From: Marinoscillum furvescens DSM 4134
GTDB lineage: Bacteria > Bacteroidota > Bacteroidia > Cytophagales > Cyclobacteriaceae
NCBI RefSeq assembly: GCF_003386095.1
Contig: NZ_QREG01000013.1
Location: 42,501 to 106,500, forward strand
Reading direction: 5' to 3'
DNA length: 64,000 bases
The position numbers and the translations under genes are program-made. Below the pieces are notes generated by a model that searched no databases, was not told where the DNA came from, and saw nothing but the letters and a program-made list of their open reading frames with translations. This document shows positions 56,138-62,820 of the stretch, in pieces. Position 1 is the first letter of the stretch; each line of letters starts with the position of its first letter.

Positions 56138-56254
56138 GCATCTTTACATCAGGTTTTTCATAGTGAAGTTTGCTTGCCTCGTAGATTGGTTTGGTTAGGT
56201 GAAAAAATACAGAGGTAAGCACTAAAGCCCCGGGAATTTCCCGGGGCTTTCTTT
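56138..56254 (+). ncRNA. Repeated structured element, copy 1, ending in a terminator hairpin
   Basis: Starts GCATCTTTACATCAGG. A 9-bp stem GCTTGCCTC (56172-56180) / GAGGTAAGC (56212-56220) contains one G-U pair. It ends with a near-palindromic hairpin (56224-56250, AAAGCCCCGGGAA... mirrored) and CTTT. It lies between the end of the fibre operon and the end of the convergent GH16 gene (35 bp from its stop), so the hairpin may also terminate that gene. Copies 2 and 3 are at 57795 and 59521. Whether it is a free small RNA or a shared 3'-end element is not known. Confidence 0.65.
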
Positions 56255-56284
56255 GTATAAAACTTCTCCCTCATTTTGGTTGAT

Positions 56285-57427
56285 CTAATACTTGATAAAA
56301 CGCATGTTTCTAGATCCCTCGCGGCTTTTAATTTTTAGTACATACGTACCCTTAGGCAGGGTGGCCACGTCCATGCTGTAGGAGCCAGCAGATACATTGA
56401 TAGTTTGTTCAAGAGCAGTTTTACCCAGCAAGTCTACCACCGTTACTTCATAGGTGCCATTTGCCAGGTTAGCCAATGATACCAACCCATGGGTTGGGTT
56501 GGGGGAGAGGCTGACCTGCTCCAGCCCCATGTTGGACTGAGGATTATCAGCCTCAAAGTGGCTCAGGTCATTTCGTGAGCTGCCATTGTACGGGTAGTAG
56601 TAGAAATAGTCTACGTGCATCCAGCTGTCACCCTGATACCACCCTCCAGCATAGTGGTATTTATTGCTGAGTATCCAGTATACCTGCGAGCGGCATTTGT
56701 AGTGGATTTTCGAAGTAGTGTTTTCATAGCCTGACGTGTAGATTTTGGTCCCTTTTTTGGTCCAGGTACCATTGGTAAGCTCCCATAGCTGAAAATAGTC
56801 CGGGTGATATTCCAGTCCCAAAGTGGTCCAGCTTCCAAAATTTGTGTCTCGCGTGTAAAGTAGAGGTCTTCCTGAGACTGGCTCCGTTACATTGTTGAGG
56901 CGTGGTATGAGTTGAGTATGCCAAAATGAAGGCCACTGTTCGATGTATTCCATAAAATCAATCTCCACCCAGTCTGAAGGCAAAGGGTTTAGCTGACGCG
57001 CATCGCTCCCCATGTTCCACGGACTCGCCCAGATGGACGGGTGCCATGCAGTGGAGTGGTCTTCAGGAAAACCGCCCAATAGTCTAAATTTTGTAATGTA
57101 AAACCCATAATGCGTCGGGTTGAGAGAGGATAGCCCTCCACCTTTGTCGGTAGCTCCTGAGCCCTTTAGACTTACATAGCTGTTATTGACTATATATACG
57201 TAGTTGCTGCCTTCTCCTATGCCATTCGTACCATCGTCTTTTCGGTAGGTCCATTTACTCCAGTTCAATGAGTTAAAATCGTCAGACACACTCCAGTCCA
57301 CCGAAGCATTGTACAAGCCTGCTACAGCACTGGGCGGCGCCTGCTGAGCCAGTACTAGGGGGCCTGCCGCCAGTAGTAGTATCAGACAGGCGAGTTTTGC
57401 TAAGTAAGGTTGTTGGTTTTTCATCAT
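56285..57427 (-). CDS. GH16-family endo-glycanase, T9SS-secreted
   Basis: 380 residues; ATGs at 57427 and 57424 are both possible. A signal peptide (ILLLAAGPLVLAQQ) precedes a GH16 beta-jelly-roll (~40-290) with the catalytic ExDxxE motif EIDFME at 155-160 (nucleophile E155, acid/base E160). Substrate-cleft candidates include HSTAWHPSIWASPWNM. The C-terminal ~80 residues are a T9SS type A sorting domain (LSPNPTHGLVSLANL ... GTYVLKIKSREG ... MRFIKY). GH16 includes agarases, porphyranases, laminarinases and endo-beta-1,3-galactanases, and I cannot choose between them. Two LacI-family-like operators lie ~200 bp upstream. Confidence 0.88.
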   Translation of the reverse strand: MMKNQQPYLAKLACLILLLAAGPLVLAQQAPPSAVAGLYNASVDWSVSDDFNSLNWSKWTYRKDDGTNGIGEGSNYVYIVNNSYVSLKGSGATDKGGGLSSLNPTHYGFYITKFRLLGGFPEDHSTAWHPSIWASPWNMGSDARQLNPLPSDWVEIDFMEYIEQWPSFWHTQLIPRLNNVTEPVSGRPLLYTRDTNFGSWTTLGLEYHPDYFQLWELTNGTWTKKGTKIYTSGYENTTSKIHYKCRSQVYWILSNKYHYAGGWYQGDSWMHVDYFYYYPYNGSSRNDLSHFEADNPQSNMGLEQVSLSPNPTHGLVSLANLANGTYEVTVVDLLGKTALEQTINVSAGSYSMDVATLPKGTYVLKIKSREGSRNMRFIKY

Positions 57428-57628
57428 TGGTTTTAGTTTATAGTTTAGATAAATGTATGCTCGTACTTTAAGCCGCTATCGCCAAAAGGGATCTGCCTGA
57501 GTAGTCAGTATTAGGTAGATGTCACCAGCAACATACTGTTCGGACAAAATGCCTTTGGTAGCAGGACTAATGACTCAATCTAGTGTGTTGTATCCCTTTG
57601 ACTTGAAGGGTTTTAGCTAAAAAATTGC

Positions 57629-57672
57629 GGAAACGTTCTCGGTATCGTTTTTATTTAACGGAAACGTTTTCC
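57629..57672. promoter_or_regulatory. Two LacI/GalR-type operator-like sites upstream of the GH16 gene
   Basis: GGAAACGTTCTC (57629-57640) and GGAAACGTTTTCC (57660-57672) share the central-CG palindrome typical of LacI-family operators. Their centres are 31 bp apart, close to three helical turns, on the same face of DNA. They lie ~205-245 bp upstream of the GH16 start. No LacI-family gene lies in the window. Confidence 0.55.
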
Positions 57673-57794
57673 ATACGTTGGCATCATCTCAGTACTCCGC
57701 AAATGTATGGTTATGGTTTACCTGCCTGGATACACCTCTCAACGAGCATGAAAGGGCGTGTGTCGAGTAACTGATCGAGAGCATGTAAGATCAT

Positions 57795-57911
57795 GCATCT
57801 TTACATCAGGTTTTTCATAGTGAAGTTCGCTTGCCTCGTAGATTGGTTTGGTTAGGTGAAAAAATACAGAGGCAAGCAAAAAAGCCCCGGGAATTTCCCG
57901 GGGCTTTTTTT
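57795..57911 (+). ncRNA. Repeated structured element, copy 2, ending in a terminator hairpin
   Basis: Nearly identical to copy 1. The stem is GCTTGCCTC (57829-57837) / GAGGCAAGC (57869-57877), here fully Watson-Crick. The final hairpin at 57881-57911 is flanked by A- and T-runs, so it can terminate in both directions. The stop of the minus-strand hypothetical gene is 15 bp away. There is no plus-strand gene upstream within 1.7 kb, so a plus-strand transcript of this copy would need its own promoter. Confidence 0.65.
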
Positions 57912-57925
57912 GGGATACATAACCG

Positions 57926-58561
57926 TCAAATCAACGTTCTTGCAGCTTGATAACCGCGATAAAAGCTCGGATTGGAATGTTTGAATAGCTTCATCACCTT
58001 GTCCATACGACGTACCAGTTGTTTGCCTTCAGCAAATAAGTCTTCCAGACTCTTCGTGGCTCGGGTGGAGGCTATGCGAAACTCACGCGGCTTGCCTCGC
58101 AATTCCAAAAACTTGTCCATTGAGCTTTTTACTTCATCTAACAGTTCGCTGCTCATGCCATAGTCAGTCATGTCTGGCAGATGATGCGCTATCAGCGACA
58201 GCATGCTTTTCGTTTTTAACTCAAAATCTTCATTGGGTAGCCTGAAATAATCGGATTTCGACTGGTCGGCTTGTTCTTTCAGCTCTTCCTTACCAGTGTC
58301 TTCGGCATATGCTTCCAAAACATCATCCAGAATATCCATTTTGATAGCTACATTTCGCTTTATTTTCTGAACGGTAGCTCCCAAGTACACCTGTGATCTC
58401 AGTTGATCTGTGTGTGCTGAGCTGATATCCGAAAGTAATTCAGATAGGGCTGTTTTGTAGGTAACAATCACGGGAATAGAGCTCCAAATAGCGGCGTTTT
58501 GATCCAGATAAGCCTGAGTTGTTCTAAACATTTCCACCTCATCTATTTGTGTGTCAGTCAT
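57926..58561 (-). CDS. Hypothetical helical cytoplasmic protein
   Basis: 211 residues without signal or membrane segment, almost entirely helical and charged (DEVEMFRTTQAYLDQN, LDDVLEAYAEDTGKEELKEQ, LDEVKSSMDKFLELRG, KQLVRRMDKVMKLFKHSN). No domain recognised; predicted to be a four-helix-bundle-like or coiled-coil protein. It stands alone between intergenic elements, ending next to repeat element copy 2. Confidence 0.75.
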   Translation of the reverse strand: MTDTQIDEVEMFRTTQAYLDQNAAIWSSIPVIVTYKTALSELLSDISSAHTDQLRSQVYLGATVQKIKRNVAIKMDILDDVLEAYAEDTGKEELKEQADQSKSDYFRLPNEDFELKTKSMLSLIAHHLPDMTDYGMSSELLDEVKSSMDKFLELRGKPREFRIASTRATKSLEDLFAEGKQLVRRMDKVMKLFKHSNPSFYRGYQAARTLI

Positions 58562-58894
58562 AGGGTTAGGTTTAAAATTGATTTATGGAAATGAAAATAA
58601 GTTTACATGCCGTTATTTCAAAATATTATTAACTAAAAAATGTCTAACACCTAATTCCGCTTATTGAAATCACATCCAATAGCATGTAGAGCAGATTTAG
58701 TACAACCATTTAAACCGTAAAGCCAATGAAGGATTAATCAATCTACAGTAAAACTAAAGCAGGACTTAATCCTAGCCTGTATACTTCATCTGGGATTACA
58801 GTCATCCAGGTAAAGTACAATTAGGATTATCACTTATCATTGTAAACTATTATTAGCATTAAGCAAAAACCTGTCAAGTAATTTTAGGACGGGT
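58562..58894. other. Non-coding stretch with scattered GGATTA motifs
   Basis: AT-rich upstream region of the helical protein gene. GGATTA or its complement occurs near 58731, 58767, 58793 and 58823, without regular spacing. No gene, RNA or terminator recognised. Confidence 0.35.
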
Positions 58895-59115
58895 CCATGC
58901 AATTATTTCAGAGGACATTGCAGCACCCTATGAAGGTATTGGAGCCACCTAAATAGACTTTGCAAGCCTACAGGTGTTCTTTGCAGGCGCTGTAGAGGTC
59001 TTTGCAATGACTCCAGCGGTTTTTGCAGTGTCCAGAGCGGTTTTTGCAGCCTTTGGTGCAGTCTTTGCAATCCTTTCAGAACCCCTTGCAACCACAGAAG
59101 ACCTCCTTGCAGCTT
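58895..59115. repeat. Degenerate tandem array with exact 21-bp period, 11 phased units
   Basis: TGCAA/TGCAG (one unit TGGAG) recurs at 58898, 58919, 58940, 58961, 58982, 59003, 59024, 59045, 59066, 59087 and 59108, every interval exactly 21 bp. The other 16 positions of each unit are only loosely conserved. Read on the minus strand it forms an open frame of LQ-x5 heptads (LQKPLWT, LQKPLES, LQRPLQR...), closed by stops on both sides and without an ATG. It could be a decayed heptad-repeat gene, an iteron-like protein-binding array or a minisatellite. Confidence 0.85.
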
Positions 59116-59171
59116 TTAGTATACGCTAGTTTTCCTTCATTAGCTTCCGATCAAATGTCTACCACCTATTT

Positions 59172-59179
59172 TACCTTTG
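59172..59179 (+). promoter_or_regulatory. Bacteroidota -7 promoter box before ywbE
   Basis: TACCTTTG matches the TAnnTTTG consensus exactly and ends 9 bp before the ywbE ATG. No clear -33 TTG is seen at the usual distance, and the leader would be very short. Confidence 0.35.
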
Positions 59180-59188
59180 TGATAAAAA

Positions 59189-59389
59189 ATGGCAGTACCA
59201 AAGCGCAGCGAGATTAGACCGGGCACGTTCGTGTCCATTGTGGAAAAACACAACCAACGCACAGGAGAGCGCACCGAAGGATATGTGGAGCGCCTGCTGA
59301 CCCGGTCAGCTACACATCCGCATGGCATAAAAGTGCGCCTGGAGACAGGGGAGGTAGGTCGCGTACAGGAGGTGCTGGAGGAGGACTAG
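59189..59389 (+). CDS. ywbE: YwbE-family protein (DUF2196)
   Basis: 66 residues, full length for the family. The whole protein fits DUF2196: KRSEIRPGTFVSIVEKHNQRTG, then EGYVERLLTRSATHPHGIKV and a C-terminal RVQEVLEE. It is small, probably OB- or SH3-like, and of unknown function. Stand-alone gene. Confidence 0.9.
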   Translation: MAVPKRSEIRPGTFVSIVEKHNQRTGERTEGYVERLLTRSATHPHGIKVRLETGEVGRVQEVLEED

Positions 59390-59520
59390 ATATCCTGCTT
59401 AGGAGTCAGACAATCAGCTATTTAGCAAGGATAATCTTTCACTAAATGTGCAAAAGAGGTCGTTGGTCGTGAAATGCACCCCAATCGTCGAGATGAGGCT
59501 ACACATGAACGTGCCGCATA

Positions 59521-59634
59521 GCATCTTTGTATCAGGTTTTTTCATAGTGAAGTTCGCTTATCTCTTAGATTGGTTAGGTTAGGTGAAAAAAACAAGAGGT
59601 AAGCAAAAATGCCCCCGGTTTCCGGGGGCATTTT
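59521..59634 (+). ncRNA. Repeated structured element, copy 3, ending in a terminator hairpin
   Basis: A diverged copy of the 56138 and 57795 elements. The stem is GCTTATCTC (59556-59564) / GAGGTAAGC (59596-59604): relative to copy 2 a G-C pair has become A-U and a C-G pair U-G, so pairing is kept. The end hairpin differs in sequence (59606-59634, AATGCCCCCGG ... CCGGGGGCATT) but not in form. The stop of the minus-strand M3 peptidase gene is 30 bp away. Confidence 0.65.
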
Positions 59635-59663
59635 ATTTATAGGCATCCTATAGCTTTTTCTAC

Positions 59664-61820
59664 TTATTCTTTTGGGCTGGTTACAGGGAATCCACGGTCG
59701 CGCATCAATGCCTCAATTCTAGCATCTCTTCCTCTAAACAGACGGTAAGCTTCTGCCGGATCTATAGCATTTCTTGGCGCAAAGAGGTACTTTACCAGCT
59801 TGTCAGCCAACTCTTTGTCATAATACCCGCCAGGAGCTTCCTGAAAGGCCTCAGCAGCATCTGAAGTAAGTACATCCGCCCACATGTAACCATAGTAGGC
59901 CGTAGCATAGCCCTCACCACTAAACACATGCCCGAAGTGGGTAGATCGGTGACGCATCACCAGTTCGTCAGGCATACCCAGCTCTTTTAGCGTTTCGCGC
60001 TCAAAGCTATCAGGCTCTATTTGCTCAGGATCTGTGGTGTGGTAGTACATATCCATCAGTGCAGATGCCAGGTATTCAGTAGTAGCAAATCCCTGATTAA
60101 AGGTGCTAGCCTTTTTGATTTTGGCTATGAGCTCTGCCGGCATAGGTTCGCCGGTTTCGTAGTGCACCAGGTAGTTCTCTATCACGGGGTCTGTAGCCAG
60201 CCAGCGCTCTAGCAGCTGCGACTGAAACTCAGTATAGTCACGCACGCCACTGTTGAGCGTAGGGTATTTTACATCGGAAGCCAAAAAGTGCAGTGCATGA
60301 CCAAACTCATGAAAAAACGTCTCTGCATCGTCCCATGAAACCAGTACAGGCTCCCCGGGAGCAGGTTTGATGAAGTTGGAGTTGTTGGAGGCGAGCACTA
60401 CTTGCTCCCCTTCAAAAGATGTATAGCTTCTGTAGGTAGTAGCCCAGGCTCCGGAGCGCTTACCCTGCCGCGCAAAAGGGTCCAGGTACCACAGTCCAAT
60501 CAGGTCGCCAGAGGTTTTGTCGGTCACTTCCCATACGTTTACATCTTCGTGAAATACCGGAACTTTACCTTCTTCCACAGGGGCAAAAGCGAAGTTGAAT
60601 AGCTCGCCAGCCACGAAAAACATGGCTTCTCGTAGCTTGTCCAGCTGTAGGTATTGTTTCACTTCATCAGAGTCAAGGTCGTACTTGGCTTTGCGTACTT
60701 TTTCGGCATAGTAGCGGTAGTCCCATGGCTCTATCGTGATGTTATCACCGTTAGCATCAGCTATGGCTTGCATGTCTGCTACTTCCTCTTTCACGCGCGC
60801 TATGGCTGCTGGCCACACGGCTTCCATCATGTTCATGGCATTTTCTGGGGTTTTGGCCATACGGTTTTGTAGCCTCCATTGGGCATAATTGTCATATCCG
60901 AGTAGCTCCACACGTTCGTCCCGCAGCTTCAATATCTCTACTATGTTCTGATTGTTGTCGTATTCATCCCCATTGTCACCTCTGGAGTAGTAGTTTTTCC
61001 ATACTTGCTCACGCAGCGAACGCTCATCGGAGTAGGTGAGGAAAGGATCCATAGAAGAGCGGGTGTTGGTCACAGCATACATGCCCGGTTTGTCACGATC
61101 TTCTGCGGCTTTGGCAGCAGCTTTCACATACGATTCGGGTAGGCCGCTTAACTGGTCTTCTGTGAGGTATACCACGTAGTTTTCCTCGTCGGCCAGCACA
61201 TTATTAGAAAAGCTGGTGTAGAGTACGGACAGTTCTTTGTTGATAGCAGCATAGCGCTCTTTTGCTGCGGCATCCAGATTGGCACCGCTCATAGTAAACT
61301 GGGTGTAGATCAAATCTACTACGCGCTGCTGGTCATCTGGTAGGGGAGTTTCCATAGATGCTTCATATACTGCTTTTATCCGCTCAAACAGCTCTTCATT
61401 TTGCGTGATTTTGGAAGAGTAATCCGAGATTTTTGGCGCCATTTCGCTTTGGATTTCCCGAAACTCGGGTGTGGATTTGTTGCTGCTCCAGATGCCGTAG
61501 TAGGTAAACACCCTGTCCAGCTTCTTACCTGCTTTTTCCATTTCTACAATGGTATTTTCGAAGGTAGGTGCTTCGCTGTTGCTGGCGATATTCTCTATTT
61601 CAGCCAGGTGATTGGTCATACCAGTTTCTAAGGCTTCTTTGAGGTCAGAAAGTTGCATTTGATCAAAAGCGGGTAGTCCGCCGTAGGGTCCTGTCCACTC
61701 CTGTAGTAATAAATTGTCGGTAGTGCTGCTGGTTGTTTCTTTTTCAGACGAAGGGTTGCAGCCGGCAAGCCATACTGCTGCCAATAGGAAGTAGGCTGCT
61801 TTTGGGGTGATGTGTTGCAT
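59664..61820 (-). CDS. dcp: M3-family metallopeptidase (peptidyl-dipeptidase Dcp-like), lipoprotein
   Basis: 718 residues from the ATG at 61820 (MQHITPKAAYFLLAAVWLAGC, lipobox Cys 21); an upstream in-frame start at 61874 would precede the signal by 18 residues. The M3 zinc motif HEFGH is at 504-508, followed by the third-ligand region (SGVRDYTEFQSQLLE). The overall layout (PEFREIQSEMAPKI, WRLQNRMAKTPENAM, GLWYLDPFARQGKRSGAW, AYYGYMWADVLTSDAAEAF) is that of Dcp, which removes C-terminal dipeptides from oligopeptides. Lipid anchoring would place it in the periplasm or on the surface. Ends next to repeat element copy 3, which may act as its terminator. Confidence 0.92.
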   Translation of the reverse strand: MQHITPKAAYFLLAAVWLAGCNPSSEKETTSSTTDNLLLQEWTGPYGGLPAFDQMQLSDLKEALETGMTNHLAEIENIASNSEAPTFENTIVEMEKAGKKLDRVFTYYGIWSSNKSTPEFREIQSEMAPKISDYSSKITQNEELFERIKAVYEASMETPLPDDQQRVVDLIYTQFTMSGANLDAAAKERYAAINKELSVLYTSFSNNVLADEENYVVYLTEDQLSGLPESYVKAAAKAAEDRDKPGMYAVTNTRSSMDPFLTYSDERSLREQVWKNYYSRGDNGDEYDNNQNIVEILKLRDERVELLGYDNYAQWRLQNRMAKTPENAMNMMEAVWPAAIARVKEEVADMQAIADANGDNITIEPWDYRYYAEKVRKAKYDLDSDEVKQYLQLDKLREAMFFVAGELFNFAFAPVEEGKVPVFHEDVNVWEVTDKTSGDLIGLWYLDPFARQGKRSGAWATTYRSYTSFEGEQVVLASNNSNFIKPAPGEPVLVSWDDAETFFHEFGHALHFLASDVKYPTLNSGVRDYTEFQSQLLERWLATDPVIENYLVHYETGEPMPAELIAKIKKASTFNQGFATTEYLASALMDMYYHTTDPEQIEPDSFERETLKELGMPDELVMRHRSTHFGHVFSGEGYATAYYGYMWADVLTSDAAEAFQEAPGGYYDKELADKLVKYLFAPRNAIDPAEAYRLFRGRDARIEALMRDRGFPVTSPKE

Positions 61821-61920
61821 AAGAATAGGTTTAATGGGTTCTAAGTGGAGAAAATTACAAGGGATGATTGCCATTCAAAACGGAAATCGTATGAGTGGCG
61901 ACATGACAGGATGAGAATGG

Positions 61921-62820
61921 TCATTCGTCTACTGACATGATGCCTTCATCTACCTTGAGGATGCCTTCCTGCTGTAGGGCTGAGATGACCAGTTCTGTCA
62001 TTTCACTTTTAAAAGCAAACTCACTGCGAATGTCCATCACATAGGCTTTGAGTCTCATTTTATAAAACGAACGTCCTGCCATTACCTGGTTGAAAAACAA
62101 GACTGAAATGGGCTTGTTGAGATAAATGTGTTTGGAAACAAGGGCTGCTTCTGTGGCCAGCTCACGTACACGCACCGTATCAATGGTAATGGGGAGGTAA
62201 ATCTCTGCCACCACCTGGCAGTTGGCTTCACCGGTATTGGAGTTGGATACAGATCCATTCATGATCACACTGTTTGGGATAGACACCAAAGAGTCATCAG
62301 GCGTTATAATGCGCGTCGATCTTAGACCTATTTCGGTGACTTCTCCATAGTGGCTTCCTACTTCTATTTTGTCCCCTACCTGAAATGGTCGGTCAAAGAG
62401 TATCATGATGCCCCCAAAGATGTTTTTGAGGATGTCTTGCGATGCAAAACCAACAGCTACGCCTACAGAGGCCGATAGCGCCAGTACAGTAGAGATGGGC
62501 GGTTGGAAAATCCCTGCTATAATGATGAAAATAATCGTGACCCACCCCAGAATACGGATGACAGGCACCAGGCCTTTTAGCGCAATCCGGTATTGGGTTG
62601 TGCGCTCAGCCAGTAGTTGGATGGCTTTGGAGACAATCCGAATACTCAGGTATCCACCAGCAAGAAATGCCAGCGCCCAGAGCACTTTTGGTGCTGAAAA
62701 GATTTCAGACAGGTCTGGCCCTTGTTCAGACAGGTCTTCATTTTCAGGTGATTGCCCATAGGAAGTGATGGCTCCGATAAAGCCCCAAAGAATAAACGAA
62801 AGGCGTAATATGCGAGACAT
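61921..62820 (-). CDS. MscS-family mechanosensitive channel
   Basis: 299 residues. An N-terminal signal sequence (LSFILWGFIGAITSYGQ) is followed by two or three membrane helices, the pore helix region (LALSASVGVAVGFASQDILKNIFGGI), the beta-domain (FQVGDKIEVGSHYGEVTEIGLRS, VSIPNSVIMNGSV) and a C-terminal alpha/beta domain. A different subfamily from the channel at 6383-7297. Its ATG overlaps the stop of the upstream ATPase gene by one base (TAATG), so the two are translationally coupled. Confidence 0.9.
   Translation of the reverse strand: MSRILRLSFILWGFIGAITSYGQSPENEDLSEQGPDLSEIFSAPKVLWALAFLAGGYLSIRIVSKAIQLLAERTTQYRIALKGLVPVIRILGWVTIIFIIIAGIFQPPISTVLALSASVGVAVGFASQDILKNIFGGIMILFDRPFQVGDKIEVGSHYGEVTEIGLRSTRIITPDDSLVSIPNSVIMNGSVSNSNTGEANCQVVAEIYLPITIDTVRVRELATEAALVSKHIYLNKPISVLFFNQVMAGRSFYKMRLKAYVMDIRSEFAFKSEMTELVISALQQEGILKVDEGIMSVDE

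Noticed and set aside
58731-58829. GGATTA motifs as an operator array
   Set aside because: Only four hexamer matches with irregular spacing and mixed orientation in an AT-rich region, which is within what chance allows.
58903-59116. A small LQ-heptad protein gene on the minus strand
   Set aside because: No ATG, an in-frame stop directly upstream, only TTG/CTG as possible starts, and the sequence is a degenerate 21-bp repeat; kept as a repeat with coding origin as one explanation.
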